A stretch of DNA of 64,000 bases from Chryseobacterium arthrosphaerae (GTDB lineage Bacteria > Bacteroidota > Bacteroidia > Flavobacteriales > Weeksellaceae), in assembly GCF_001684965.1 (NCBI RefSeq), contig NZ_MAYG01000023.1, forward strand, positions 186,001 through 250,000, in the 5' to 3' direction. The notes under the pieces were generated by a model. It was not told the origin of the DNA. It made no database searches and worked only from the letters and a program-made list of their open reading frames with translations. The position numbers and the translations under genes are program-made. Position 1 is the stretch's first letter, and the number at the start of each line of letters is the position of its first letter. Shown here one piece after another: positions 35,856 to 45,623 of this stretch.

Positions 35856-37709
35856 ATGTGCGGAATAGTAGGATATACAGGTTTTCAAGACGCTTACGAA
35901 ATTGTAATCAATGGTCTTAGAAGATTAGAATATAGAGGGTATGACAGTGCCGGTATTGTTTTGGAAGGTTCAAATAATAAGTTTGAAGTAGAAAAAACAA
36001 AAGGTAAGGTTGAAGATTTGGTGAATATTTCGAAGGATCTTAAAGGAACGGCCAAAATCGGGATGGGGCACACACGTTGGGCTACCCATGGGGTTCCTAG
36101 TGACAGAAATTCACACCCGCATTTGTCAAACAACGGAAAAATAGCAATTGTACACAATGGTATTATTGAAAACTATGATACGATTAAAACAATGCTTACT
36201 GAAAAAGGATTTACTTTCAAATCAGAAACTGATACGGAAGTATTGGTAAACCTTATCCAGTATTTCATGGATCTGAATCCTGAAATAGATTTTCCTACAG
36301 CAGTAAGATATGCACTGAACGAAGTATACGGAGCATATGCTATTACAGCGCTTCATGAAGATTATCCAGGAGTATTGGTTGTAGGAAGACTAGGATCTCC
36401 TCTGGCCATCGGAATCGGAGAAAAAGAATATTTCATTGCTTCGGATGCTTCTCCATTCGTAGAATTTACAAAAGAAGCGATTTACCTTGAAGAAGGACAT
36501 ATGGCAACCATTTCTCTTGAAGGAGGGGTAGATATCAGAACCATCAGCGAAAACTCTAAAATAGAACCTGAAATTCAGGAGCTTAAACTGAGTCTGGAGC
36601 AGATTGAAAAAGGAGGGTACGAGCATTTCATGCTTAAAGAAATCTTTGAACAGCCTAAGTCTGTACACGATACCATGAGAGGAAGACTTCTTGTAGATGA
36701 AGGAGTTATCAAAATGGCGGGGATCTGGGATCATGTAGAAAAATTCAAAAATGCGAACAGAATCATCATTATCGCCTGCGGAACATCATGGCATGCAGGA
36801 CTGATCGGAGAATATCTTATTGAAGAGTATGCAAGAATCCCTGTAGAAGTGGAGTATGCTTCAGAGTTCAGATACAGAAACCCGATTATTACAGACAGAG
36901 ATGTGGTGATTGCCATTTCCCAGTCAGGAGAAACGGCAGATACAATGGCTGCTCTAAAGCTGGCAAAAGAAAAAGGAGCATTTATATACGGTATATGTAA
37001 TGTTGTAGATTCTTCAATTGCAAGAATTACAGATGCAGGTTCATACACCCATGCCGGTCCGGAGATCGGGGTTGCTTCTACAAAAGCATTCACAGCACAG
37101 CTTACGATTCTTACTTTAATTGCATTTAAATTAGGAAAACATAACGGAAATTTAGGTAATGCCGAATTCATGAGCTTAATTGCAGAGCTTGATGCTATTC
37201 CTAAGAAAATTGAAGAAGTGCTGAATACGACCCATGAGCTTACGCAGAATATTGCAAAAGATTTTGTGAAAGCTACCAATTTCCTTTATTTGGGAAGAGG
37301 GTACAATTATCCTGCTGCCCTTGAAGGAGCTTTAAAATTAAAAGAAATTTCTTATATCCATGCAGAAGGTTACCCGGCTGCAGAAATGAAACACGGTCCG
37401 ATTGCCCTGATCGATGAAAATATGCCAATTGTAATTATAGCACCTAAAAAAGGTCACTATGATAAAATTGTAAGTAATGTTCAGGAAATTAAAGCGAGAA
37501 AAGGAAAAATTATCGCTGTTGTAAATAAAGGAGACCGTCAGGTAAGTGAAATGGCAGATTATGTTATTGAAATTCCTGAAACGTCAGAATGTTTCTCTCC
37601 AATCGTTGCTTCCGTACCTCTGCAACTGCTTGCTTACTACATCGCAGTATATAGAGGAGCCAACGTAGACCAACCGAGAAACCTGGCAAAATCTGTAACC
37701 GTGGAATAA
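35856..37709 (+). CDS. glmS: Glutamine-fructose-6-phosphate aminotransferase (isomerizing)
   Basis: GlmS makes glucosamine-6-phosphate from fructose-6-phosphate and glutamine, the entry step to UDP-GlcNAc for peptidoglycan and LPS. The 617-residue protein has the N-terminal glutaminase (MCGIVGYTG with Cys2 as nucleophile after Met removal, HTRWATHG, HNGIIENY, DTEVLVNLI) and two SIS sugar isomerase domains (ACGTSWHAG, ISQSGETADT, and the tail QPRNLAKSVTVE). No glmS riboswitch was sought beyond the 37-bp spacer, which is too short for one. Confidence 0.97.
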   Translation: MCGIVGYTGFQDAYEIVINGLRRLEYRGYDSAGIVLEGSNNKFEVEKTKGKVEDLVNISKDLKGTAKIGMGHTRWATHGVPSDRNSHPHLSNNGKIAIVHNGIIENYDTIKTMLTEKGFTFKSETDTEVLVNLIQYFMDLNPEIDFPTAVRYALNEVYGAYAITALHEDYPGVLVVGRLGSPLAIGIGEKEYFIASDASPFVEFTKEAIYLEEGHMATISLEGGVDIRTISENSKIEPEIQELKLSLEQIEKGGYEHFMLKEIFEQPKSVHDTMRGRLLVDEGVIKMAGIWDHVEKFKNANRIIIIACGTSWHAGLIGEYLIEEYARIPVEVEYASEFRYRNPIITDRDVVIAISQSGETADTMAALKLAKEKGAFIYGICNVVDSSIARITDAGSYTHAGPEIGVASTKAFTAQLTILTLIAFKLGKHNGNLGNAEFMSLIAELDAIPKKIEEVLNTTHELTQNIAKDFVKATNFLYLGRGYNYPAALEGALKLKEISYIHAEGYPAAEMKHGPIALIDENMPIVIIAPKKGHYDKIVSNVQEIKARKGKIIAVVNKGDRQVSEMADYVIEIPETSECFSPIVASVPLQLLAYYIAVYRGANVDQPRNLAKSVTVE

Positions 37710-37817
37710 AAAGTTGTTGTAAATAAAATAAATTTAGATTTCTTCCGTTATTTCAAAAAAAATCTTAAAAGTTTCTTAAAAAAATTATATATTTACGGCT
37801 TAATTATAAAAATTAAC

Positions 37818-39239
37818 ATGAAAAGGATATTTCTTTTATTATTGTCTGCGTCGGTAGCATCGGTATCTTGTTCAGGTGGTGGCAGCTCTTCTGTAGGGAA
37901 GCCAGGAACAAAAGGAGAATTGATACCAAGAGAAAAAACAAAATCATTTGTTGCGGAAAGACCATACGGAATGGTTGCAATTCCTGCAGGTTCATTTGTT
38001 GCTGGTTTAGCAGATCAGGATCCGACAAATACACCTGAAAAAGCATCATTGAAAAGTGTTACTGTTTCTTCCTTCTTTATGGATGAAGCAGAAACTACCA
38101 ATGCGGAGTACAGGGTATTTATCAACTACGTAAGAGATTCTATCGCAAGAACTTTACTTGCTGAAGCTGCCGGAGAAGGTGGTGACGAAGGTGGACGTAA
38201 AGGAGCAAGCATAGGTGATTATGCATACCTTGCTAAAAAAGAAGAAAATTTAACACCTTATCAAGAATATATGGAAGGCCAGGGTGGCCGTGAAGACGGA
38301 ACCTATGATGCAAGCAAAAGATTAGACTGGAAAATTCCATTACACTGGAGCACATCAAAATATCCGGATGTAGAATACGCAGAAGTTTTAGAATCTATGT
38401 ATCTGCCTTCTTCTTCAAGAATTGGAAACGAAAGAATTTTAGATGTCAGCAAGCTTAAATATACTTACCGTTGGGGAGATATGGATGCTGCTGTTGCTGA
38501 TAACGAAAGAGGAATCAACTATCTGAAAAGTGAGAGTATCGCCATCTATCCGGATACTACCGTTTGGGTAAAAGATTTCCACTTTGCTTACAATGAGCCA
38601 TTGTTTGAGCAGTATTTCTGGCACAAGGCTTACAAAGACTATCCTGTAGTAGGGGTAACCTGGGATCAGGCAAGAGCTTATTGTAACTTCAGATCTAAAT
38701 TGAAAACCGATTACAACGAAAGTTTAAAAAGAAAAAAACAAAGACCATTGCAGTTCCGTCTTCCAACTGAGATCGAATGGGAATATGCTGCAAGAGGGGG
38801 AATGCAGAATGCTACTTACCCTTGGGGAGGTCCATACTTAATGGACGACAGAGGTTGCTACCTGGCAAACTTCAAACCTAAGAGAGGTAACTACATGGAA
38901 GACGAGAAAAAAGGTACTTATACATATACAGCTCCAGTTAAGAAATTTAAGAAAAATGGGTTTGGGCTATTTGATATGGCTGGAAACGTTGCTGAGTGGA
39001 CAGTATCTGCTTATAACAACTCTTCATACGGGTTCTCTTCTACATTAAATCCTTCTACTAAAGATAAAAAGGATACTAAGAAATCTGTAAGAGGAGGATC
39101 TTGGAAAGATATAGGATATGCTTTGATGACAGGAGCAAGAGACTGGGAAAGAAAAGATTCCGCAAGAAGCTATATCGGGTTCAGAACTGTTCAGGATATT
39201 CCTGAAGCAGCTGTAAAGCCAAGAAGAGTTAACAGATAA
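37818..39239 (+). CDS. gldK: Gliding motility/T9SS lipoprotein GldK
   Basis: GldK (PorK) forms, with GldN (PorN), the ring of the T9SS on the periplasmic side of the outer membrane. The 473-residue lipoprotein has a lipobox (ASVSCSGGG, Cys19). It is followed by a formylglycine-generating-enzyme-like (SUMF1) fold: AIPAGSFVAG, VVGVTWDQARAYCNFRS, FRLPTEIEWEYAARGG, FDMAGNVAEWT and VRGGSWKD. The SUMF1 catalytic function is not expected in this family. It opens the gldKLMN cluster, 108 bp after glmS. Confidence 0.93.
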   Translation: MKRIFLLLLSASVASVSCSGGGSSSVGKPGTKGELIPREKTKSFVAERPYGMVAIPAGSFVAGLADQDPTNTPEKASLKSVTVSSFFMDEAETTNAEYRVFINYVRDSIARTLLAEAAGEGGDEGGRKGASIGDYAYLAKKEENLTPYQEYMEGQGGREDGTYDASKRLDWKIPLHWSTSKYPDVEYAEVLESMYLPSSSRIGNERILDVSKLKYTYRWGDMDAAVADNERGINYLKSESIAIYPDTTVWVKDFHFAYNEPLFEQYFWHKAYKDYPVVGVTWDQARAYCNFRSKLKTDYNESLKRKKQRPLQFRLPTEIEWEYAARGGMQNATYPWGGPYLMDDRGCYLANFKPKRGNYMEDEKKGTYTYTAPVKKFKKNGFGLFDMAGNVAEWTVSAYNNSSYGFSSTLNPSTKDKKDTKKSVRGGSWKDIGYALMTGARDWERKDSARSYIGFRTVQDIPEAAVKPRRVNR

Positions 39240-39300
39240 TCAACTCAAAACAATTATTTTTCAATACAATTTTATTTAACATTAAAAAAACTAACTCAAT

Positions 39301-39993
39301 ATGTTTAAGACTAAAGATGCTTGGATGAATTTCTTCTATTCATTCGGTGCTGCAATTGTAATTCTTGGAGCTTGGCTTAAAATTACTCACATTACTCTGG
39401 GACCAATTAATGGTAATATCGCTCTTACTGTAGGGCTTATTACTGAAGCTATTATCTTTATCATTTTCGCATTCGACCCTCCAAAAACTGAAGAGTCTTA
39501 TGCATGGGAAAATGTTTATCCTGAACTATTAGATAAGCATGCGAACCCAAATCCATTGCATTCTAACGTAACAACTAAAAATACTAATGCACAGTTTGCT
39601 GAATTAGAAAACTCTCTTTCTAATAAATTAGATCAAATGCTTAAAGATGCAAAATTAGACGTTCAGTTATTCGAAAGTCTGAGAACAGGTATCAATAAAT
39701 TTTCAAGCTCAGTTGATCAGATCAACCAAACTGTTGACGTATCTGCTTCTACTCATAAATATAATGAGCAATTAAATAAAGCTGCTCAGCATATGGAAAG
39801 TATGAATGCATTATATGCAATGCAACTTGAAAACGGTAAAAAACAGTCTGAATATGCTAACAAATATGTAGCAGATATGCAGAAATCTGCAGAGCAGTCT
39901 GAGAAATTCAATCAAGAGCTACAAGGTTTAACATCTAATCTTAATAATCTAAATAGAGTTTATGGTGGTATGCTAACTGCGATGAAGTCTTAA
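39301..39993 (+). CDS. gldL: T9SS/gliding motor protein GldL
   Basis: GldL (PorL) is the inner-membrane motor subunit that, with GldM, uses the proton gradient to drive T9SS export and gliding. The 230-residue protein has two TM segments (about 10-28 and 37-57: FYSFGAAIVILGAWLKIT and ALTVGLITEAIIFIIFAF). The family Glu lies in the second (E50 region). A soluble coiled-coil follows, with SSVDQINQTVDVSASTHKYN and a repeated heptad pattern to the end. Confidence 0.95.
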   Translation: MFKTKDAWMNFFYSFGAAIVILGAWLKITHITLGPINGNIALTVGLITEAIIFIIFAFDPPKTEESYAWENVYPELLDKHANPNPLHSNVTTKNTNAQFAELENSLSNKLDQMLKDAKLDVQLFESLRTGINKFSSSVDQINQTVDVSASTHKYNEQLNKAAQHMESMNALYAMQLENGKKQSEYANKYVADMQKSAEQSEKFNQELQGLTSNLNNLNRVYGGMLTAMKS

Positions 39994-40044
39994 TCCTAAC
40001 CATTTCTAAATTTAACTACTTAATCAAAAAACAAAGAAAAGAGA

Positions 40045-41637
40045 ATGGCACAAGGAAAACAGACCCCTCGTCAGAAGATGATCAACCTGATGTATCTGGT
40101 GTTCATCGCAATGATGGCCCTCAACATTGATGCAGAAATCATCAGATCATACTATGACTCTACCAGAGCATTAAATGAAACAAGAACTTTAACAGAGAGA
40201 AAGAACGAAAAAATCTTTGAAAAAACGCTGGAAGCCAAGGCTCAGCAGGTTCCGGATACTTATTCAAAACCTTGGGAAGACTATAAAGTCCTGAAATCCA
40301 AGATCGATGTATTGGTAAAATCGGCACAGGATATCAAAGATTTGTTGAAAAAACAATCTGAGTTCCACGATAAAGATCCTAAAACAGGAAAAGATATTGA
40401 CGTAAGTGAGAATTTTGCTGCACTTAACAATAACGAAGCGACTACTGAATACTTCTTTAAAGAAGGAGACGAAAATTCACCTTCAAAAAATGCGATGGAC
40501 CTGAAAGCAAAAATAGACGATGTAAGAAATTATATCAATGCTACTTTTGGTAACAATCCTCAGCTTAGAGATTTAGTGGAAAGAGCGAACAAGTCTCTGA
40601 TTGCGGAATACGCTAAAGGCAAATCTCCGAATGAAAAGACATGGTTCCAGAATAAATTCTACCACCAGCCGCTGATCGCTGCAATATCTAATTTGGAAAT
40701 TATCCAAAATGATGCCAGAAACGTACAGTCTGATGCATTAGCATTATTACTTCAGGAAAAAGTAGATGCAAGCATCAAATTTACAAGCTATGAGCCTATC
40801 GTTTCTGGACCTACGGATATCCAGGCTGGTAAGCAGGCTGAAGTGAAAGTAATGTTAGGTACATATTCTAACAGTAACAAGATCAGTATTTCCGGAGTTA
40901 GCAAACAAGAAAACGGTAAAGGGATCATCCCTATTTCCGGTGCTGGAATCGGTGAACATAAATTAGGAGGTACTATTACATTGACAGATGCTTCAGGTAA
41001 GCCGCAAAGCTTCCCTTGGACACATACTTATAATGTAATTGCAGGACCTAGAGAAGTAAAACTTGAAAAAGGATTATTGCTTTCTGCTGATAAAATGAAT
41101 GTAATGTACAGAGGGCTTGAAAACCCGGTATCAGGATCGATCTTAGGTGCTGATAACTCTAAACTTTCATTATCAGCTCCGGGAGCTTCTGTAAGAAATA
41201 CAGGACCTGGAAAATGGATCGTAAAACCTACAACCGGTACCACTGTTAAGTTAACATTATCCGGAATAGATCCTTATGGTAAGTCTGTATCTCAGGTATT
41301 TGAATACAGAATCAAGAATGTTCCGCCACCTCAGGGTCAGATGAGAGGTCAGAATGTATTGTCGATGCCGGCAACTTCTATCCCGAACCAATCTGTACAG
41401 GCAGCTATTCCTGACTTTGACTTCCCGGTATCGTTTACTGTAACGCAGTTCATGGTAAGAGTACCTGGTAGAGCAGCTTTATTAATCCACGGTAACTCAT
41501 TGAATGATGCTGCAGGATTGATCAAGAATCTGAGAAGCGGGGATGTAGTTTCTGTTTTCGATATTAAAGCAACAGCTCAGGGTCTGGAAGGACAACAGAT
41601 TAAAAATATTACTCCTATATTAATTAATGTTCAATAG
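40045..41637 (+). CDS. gldM: T9SS/gliding motor protein GldM
   Basis: GldM (PorM) pairs with GldL. It has one N-terminal TM segment (MINLMYLVFIAMMALNIDAE) and a long periplasmic arm of four domains that reaches the GldK/GldN ring. At 530 residues it has the family length. The periplasmic part includes helical (about 50-220) and Ig-like beta regions (about 230-530, e.g. GIIPISGAGIGEHKLGG and VPGRAALLIHGNSL). It lies 51 bp after gldL and 20 bp before gldN. Confidence 0.95.
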   Translation: MAQGKQTPRQKMINLMYLVFIAMMALNIDAEIIRSYYDSTRALNETRTLTERKNEKIFEKTLEAKAQQVPDTYSKPWEDYKVLKSKIDVLVKSAQDIKDLLKKQSEFHDKDPKTGKDIDVSENFAALNNNEATTEYFFKEGDENSPSKNAMDLKAKIDDVRNYINATFGNNPQLRDLVERANKSLIAEYAKGKSPNEKTWFQNKFYHQPLIAAISNLEIIQNDARNVQSDALALLLQEKVDASIKFTSYEPIVSGPTDIQAGKQAEVKVMLGTYSNSNKISISGVSKQENGKGIIPISGAGIGEHKLGGTITLTDASGKPQSFPWTHTYNVIAGPREVKLEKGLLLSADKMNVMYRGLENPVSGSILGADNSKLSLSAPGASVRNTGPGKWIVKPTTGTTVKLTLSGIDPYGKSVSQVFEYRIKNVPPPQGQMRGQNVLSMPATSIPNQSVQAAIPDFDFPVSFTVTQFMVRVPGRAALLIHGNSLNDAAGLIKNLRSGDVVSVFDIKATAQGLEGQQIKNITPILINVQ

Positions 41638-41657
41638 GACTAAAATTGGAATTTATT

Positions 41658-42596
41658 ATGAAAAAATATATTAGCACCCTTTTAGTATTAGTTTCGGGAT
41701 TTGCTTTTTCCCAGACTATTCTGAATGCTTCTTCTCCGGAAGAGTTCAGACAGATGAGAGAGGAAAACAAACAAAAAGTTGGTGATACTATTATAGATAA
41801 AACAGTAAAACCTCTTGAATATGGATTTGTTGAAGATAAAGACATCCTGAAGAGTATGTTTGTTTGGGAGATCATCGATATGAATGACAAGATCAACCAG
41901 CCTTTCTACTATGATAACCCGGATGGTCTTCTTTCTACTCCTACAAGATCGCTGTATCAGTTATTATTAGATGCTGCTTTAAGTGGAAAAATCGAGCAGG
42001 TTTATGATGACGAAAACTTCACAGTAAAGCTTTCACCTGAAGGAATCCAGAAAAGATTGGAGAACGTTAGAGTGAATGATGCTGCTATCGATATCTTAAA
42101 CTCAGGAAGACAATTAACTGAAAAAGAGAAAAAAGAATATACCGACGTATTTAAGACGACTACTGACAAAGTAAAAGTTCTTAAAATCATGGGAATGTGG
42201 TTCATAGATAAGAGAGACGGACAGATGAAGTACAGACCTCTTGGTATTGCTGCTATGGGACCTGATCCTGCAGTACAGGGAGTTATCGGTCCGGACGGAA
42301 AACCAATTGCAGGAAACGATGAGCTGATCGACCTGTTCTGGATCTTCTATCCGAATGCAAGAGACATTTTAGCGAACAATTATGTTTTCAACAGAAAGAA
42401 TTCATCTGCTGACCTGTCTTTTGATGATATCATCAACGCAAGAAGATTCTCATCCATCATCTATAAATCCTCAAGCGGTCTGGGAGACGGTACGATCAAG
42501 GACTATATCCCGAGAAATGCTGATGAACAGCTGGAAGAAAGCGATAGAATCAAAGCGCAGATCCTTGAAATGGAAAATGATATGTGGAATTACTAG
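41658..42596 (+). CDS. gldN: T9SS/gliding ring protein GldN
   Basis: GldN (PorN) binds GldK to form the periplasmic ring of the T9SS. The 312-residue protein starts with a signal peptide (MKKYISTLLVLVSGFAFSQ). It continues with KTVKPLEYGFVEDKDILKSM, MFVWEIIDMNDKINQPFYY, IMGMWFIDKRDGQMKYRPLG and LFWIFYPNARDIL. A TTG 12 bp upstream opens the frame, but the signal peptide places the start at the ATG 41658. It ends the cluster, which closes with a strong terminator. Confidence 0.95.
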   Translation: MKKYISTLLVLVSGFAFSQTILNASSPEEFRQMREENKQKVGDTIIDKTVKPLEYGFVEDKDILKSMFVWEIIDMNDKINQPFYYDNPDGLLSTPTRSLYQLLLDAALSGKIEQVYDDENFTVKLSPEGIQKRLENVRVNDAAIDILNSGRQLTEKEKKEYTDVFKTTTDKVKVLKIMGMWFIDKRDGQMKYRPLGIAAMGPDPAVQGVIGPDGKPIAGNDELIDLFWIFYPNARDILANNYVFNRKNSSADLSFDDIINARRFSSIIYKSSSGLGDGTIKDYIPRNADEQLEESDRIKAQILEMENDMWNY

Positions 42597-42616
42597 ATTT
42601 CACTTGATATTTATAC

Positions 42617-42647
42617 AAAACCTGAGTATTTTTACTCAGGTTTTTTT
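42617..42647 (+). terminator. Terminator of the gldKLMN cluster
   Basis: AACCTGAGT and ACTCAGGTT form a 9-bp stem and are followed by T7, 20 bp after the gldN stop codon. Confidence 0.8.
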
Positions 42648-42735
42648 ATGATGAAATCACCTTTTGTTTATTGCCGGTCAATAATCAATGGCATAGGGGA
42701 TTATAGATGACCTTAAAATAAATGAAGTTTCTCAT

Positions 42736-43776
42736 ATGAAAAATGTAGAGTATATTATTGTAGGTGACGGGTATGCAGGGTTGTTTTTAGCACATCAGCT
42801 GATTAAGAATAACAAATCGTTTGTAATCTTCTCAGAAGGAAGAAAAAGTGCTTCACAGGTTTCTGCCGGGATTATCAATCCGGTAGTTCTTAAAAAATTT
42901 ACCACTTTCTGGAAAGCACAGGAACAGATTGACTTCCTTAAGGACAGCCTTAATGAAATCAAATCATATACAGGAGAAAATTATCTGATTAACGCTCCTA
43001 TTCACAGGATTTTTCATGACGAAAATGAACAGAACCTTTGGCTGAAAAAATCAGCCAATGAAGAACTTTCCCACTTTCTCGACCAAAATTTTGATCGTTT
43101 AAATATGGTAAAAAACGACTTTCTCACAGGAAAGGTCAATCAGTCTGCCAGGCTTGATGTTAATGGATTTTTTACCGGTTTATTTAATTATTTTGAAAAA
43201 AACGATCATTTGGTAAAAGAAAAGTTCGATTACACAAAACTGGACCCTTCCGGATCCACTTATAAAGATTTTATTTTTAAGCAGGTTATCTTTTGTGAAG
43301 GAATGGGGGTGAAAGATAATCCGTTCTTTTCTGAAATTTCTGTAAATCCTAACAAAGGACATCATATCAAAGTAAAACTTTCTCAGCCGATCCCGGACAA
43401 TATTACCATCAAAAAGAAACATTTTTTATTTCCAACCGGAAACGGGCTGTATTTTTATGGGGGAACTTATGACAGGGAGCAGCTTCACCATCATATTGAT
43501 GAGTCGGCAGTGGCGCAGTTGGTCAAAGGGCTTTCTGAATTTTATCCTTACGATTTTGAAGTGGAGGAAGTACATTTTGGGTTCCGTCCTACTGTGAAAG
43601 ACAGGAGGCCGATCATCGGGAGACATCCAACCTGTCATAATCTTTATGTTTTCAATGGATTGGGTGCCCGTGGAATTCTGAACGGATGTTATTTTTCAAG
43701 AGATTTATTCCGTTTTATAGAGGAAAATATTCCTTTGCATGAAGAAGTTTCTTTAAACAGATTTCAACAGCAATAA
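42736..43776 (+). CDS. FAD-dependent oxidoreductase (DAO family)
   Basis: The 346-residue protein has an N-terminal FAD-binding dinucleotide fold (YIIVGDGYAGLFLAHQL, a G-x-G-x-x-G variant) and a C-terminal GARGILNGCYFSRDL segment typical of the D-amino-acid-oxidase superfamily. The substrate cannot be predicted. It lies downstream of the gldN terminator and ends 37 bp before the SemiSWEET gene, so they may be co-transcribed. Confidence 0.85.
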   Translation: MKNVEYIIVGDGYAGLFLAHQLIKNNKSFVIFSEGRKSASQVSAGIINPVVLKKFTTFWKAQEQIDFLKDSLNEIKSYTGENYLINAPIHRIFHDENEQNLWLKKSANEELSHFLDQNFDRLNMVKNDFLTGKVNQSARLDVNGFFTGLFNYFEKNDHLVKEKFDYTKLDPSGSTYKDFIFKQVIFCEGMGVKDNPFFSEISVNPNKGHHIKVKLSQPIPDNITIKKKHFLFPTGNGLYFYGGTYDREQLHHHIDESAVAQLVKGLSEFYPYDFEVEEVHFGFRPTVKDRRPIIGRHPTCHNLYVFNGLGARGILNGCYFSRDLFRFIEENIPLHEEVSLNRFQQQ

Positions 43777-43813
43777 CGTATAGATACATCATTTAAAAAA
43801 GCTTTTAACATTT

Positions 43814-44071
43814 ATGAATGAGAACATTTTAGGGATTACAGCAGGAGTTCTGACTTCCATTTCAATGATTCCGCAATTGATCAAGGTGATCAGGGAGAAA
43901 AATGTAGAAGATATTTCTTTGGTTATGCTGCTGGTCCTTATTTCAGGACTTTCATTATGGGTATGGTATGGTTTTGTGAAGGATGAACTGCCTATCATTT
44001 TGTCCAATTCATTTGCCGTTCTCGTCAATATAAGCCTTTTGATATGCTATATGATCTATAACAGAAAGTAA
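43814..44071 (+). CDS. SemiSWEET-type sugar transporter
   Basis: The 85-residue protein has three TM segments and the conserved PQ-loop motif in SMIPQLIKVIREKN, as in bacterial SemiSWEETs that dimerise to form a small sugar facilitator in the inner membrane. The substrate is unknown. It follows an FAD oxidoreductase gene and closes with a terminator. Confidence 0.88.
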   Translation: MNENILGITAGVLTSISMIPQLIKVIREKNVEDISLVMLLVLISGLSLWVWYGFVKDELPIILSNSFAVLVNISLLICYMIYNRK

Positions 44072-44086
44072 CAGGAAAATAGAATA

Positions 44087-44117
44087 AAAAAGACGCTTCA
44101 AAATGAGGCGTCTTTGT
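44087..44117. terminator. Bidirectional terminator between SemiSWEET and the META-domain gene
   Basis: AAAGACGCTTCA and TGAGGCGTCTTT pair over 12 positions (one G-T pair), flanked by A and T runs. It separates convergent genes. Confidence 0.75.
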
Positions 44118-44139
44118 ATTTTGAGTGTAAGTGATACAG

Positions 44140-44577
44140 TTATTCAAGAACAAATTTAGCTAAAGGTGCCATTCTTGCTTTGTTCAGAGTCAGTGTATTC
44201 CCGTTTACAGAATAGTTATCTGCAGCAAGAACTGCTTTTGTGAACTGGTTTTCAATTTCCAGATCTTCACAAGCCATCATGGTAGACATCCCCTGATTAA
44301 ATTTAATTCTCATAATTTCAGGTTTGATCTCAAATGTCCCTCCAAATCCGTTACATCCGGCATGACCTTCATATCTCATCCCGTCCATATTCAGTTTGAA
44401 ATGAGGATTGTTTTTAGGATTTTTCAAATTGATAGGTTTCCCGTAAAGCTCAGTTAATTTCCATGTTTTACCTGTAATATCAGTAGTTGGCTTTTGTGCA
44501 GAAGCCTGTGGCTTACAGGAAACAACCAGAAAGGTAGCAATAACCAGAGCGGATAAATAATAATATAAACTCTTCAT
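44140..44577 (-). CDS. META-domain lipoprotein (HslJ-like)
   Basis: The 145-residue lipoprotein has a lipobox (LVVSCKPQ, Cys21) and a META domain: TGKTWKLTELYGKPI, FKLNMDGMRYEGHAGCNGFGGTFEI, then GMSTMMACEDLEIENQFTKAV and the final TLTLNKARMAPLAKFV. Like HslJ, it is an outer-envelope protein of unknown activity, in some bacteria linked to heat shock or antibiotic tolerance. It follows a small MliC-like lipoprotein gene after 36 bp on the same strand. Confidence 0.85.
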   Translation of the reverse strand: MKSLYYYLSALVIATFLVVSCKPQASAQKPTTDITGKTWKLTELYGKPINLKNPKNNPHFKLNMDGMRYEGHAGCNGFGGTFEIKPEIMRIKFNQGMSTMMACEDLEIENQFTKAVLAADNYSVNGNTLTLNKARMAPLAKFVLE

Positions 44578-44613
44578 AATTTCTTTTTTTTGTATGAACG
44601 CTAATACCCTATG

Positions 44614-45006
44614 CTAATACGATGCCATTTTTGCCTGACCAGCTTCTTTTTTTGCCTGTTTAAGATGAAACAGGACCATATCTACATTCTTCTTAAGGAA
44701 AGTAATATTTCCCTTAATTTCAGAGTATTGATACTCCTCATTGGAGGCTGTATACTCTGGTAAAGCATCACTTTTTTTAAGGTCATAAGTTTTACCGTTT
44801 AAATGTACGGTTGCAGTGTTTTTGGTCTTGTTGATAGTGACTTCTATCTTTTCTCCATAGCTGTCAACGTATATATTCTTGGAAATATCATCCTTATTTT
44901 CAGGAGCTGCCGTAGTAATGATCTCGGCTTCTTTTCCGGGATGTTTACACGCTGTTGAGGAGAGAATGGTCAATCCTATAAGGACTGGTGTTAATAATTT
45001 TTTCAT
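44614..45006 (-). CDS. Small lipoprotein, possibly MliC-like
   Basis: The 130-residue lipoprotein has a lipobox (ILSSTACKHPG, Cys20). The mature part has a beta-rich segment, YVDSYGEKIEVTINKTKN then ATVHLNGKTYDL. This resembles membrane-bound lysozyme inhibitors (MliC), though the family's cysteines are absent. The association is supported by the META-domain gene next to it, since META and MliC domains often occur together. The match is from pattern only and needs a profile search. Confidence 0.5.
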   Translation of the reverse strand: MKKLLTPVLIGLTILSSTACKHPGKEAEIITTAAPENKDDISKNIYVDSYGEKIEVTINKTKNTATVHLNGKTYDLKKSDALPEYTASNEEYQYSEIKGNITFLKKNVDMVLFHLKQAKKEAGQAKMASY

Positions 45007-45623
45007 AGTGATAAGTGATTTTAAAGTGTTTCATGAAATAAGGTGTTAATACTATATAAAAATACGAATATTTTTAATAAATATATGTTAATTTTTCATA
45101 AACTAACACTATGTTTTAATCAGACATGTTGCAAAAAGCCTCTTTAGAAAACATTTTTCAGGAAACAAAAAAGTGATAATTGTTATTAGAAATTCAGGAT
45201 TGAAAGGGTCGGGACGGGCTTTTTAACCGTCTTGTTTTCAGGGAAGTAAATTGTATTTTTTTCATTGTTCATGTGCTGTGTAAATTTTCGGCAAAAATAA
45301 TTCAAAAATCAGAGAATGCCAATAAGCCAGTATTAATATTTCGGAATCATGATAAATTTTAGTTTTTTTAACAAAACAGCACTGTGAAATGTCGAAAAAA
45401 GCAACAGTCAGATGACAGAATTTCTTTTTAAGGAGGTCATTCGGCCGGTTTGGAGATCACAAGGCCATGTTGGTACAAAGCTCAGCATGAATATGATATG
45501 CTTTAAATAAAGGAAAAATGAGAAGAAAATATATCCTTTATTTCAGGTATTTTAAAGAAGCGTTAAATTTTGTTAATCTGCTATGATAGTATCATAATCT
45601 GGATGTACATTTGCCACTTCAAA
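45007..45623. other. 617-bp AT-rich intergenic region, no gene seen
   Basis: This stretch separates divergent genes: the small lipoprotein gene on the minus strand and the plus-strand membrane protein gene. I see no open reading frame with a coding-like composition, no long inverted repeat and no clear promoter pair. TACATTTG at 45606-45613 fits a -7 box but would give an almost leaderless transcript for the gene at 45624. Confidence 0.4.

Noticed and set aside
36731..37279. 182-codon frame on the minus strand of glmS
   Set aside because: Antisense shadow of a well-supported gene; no own start context or family match.
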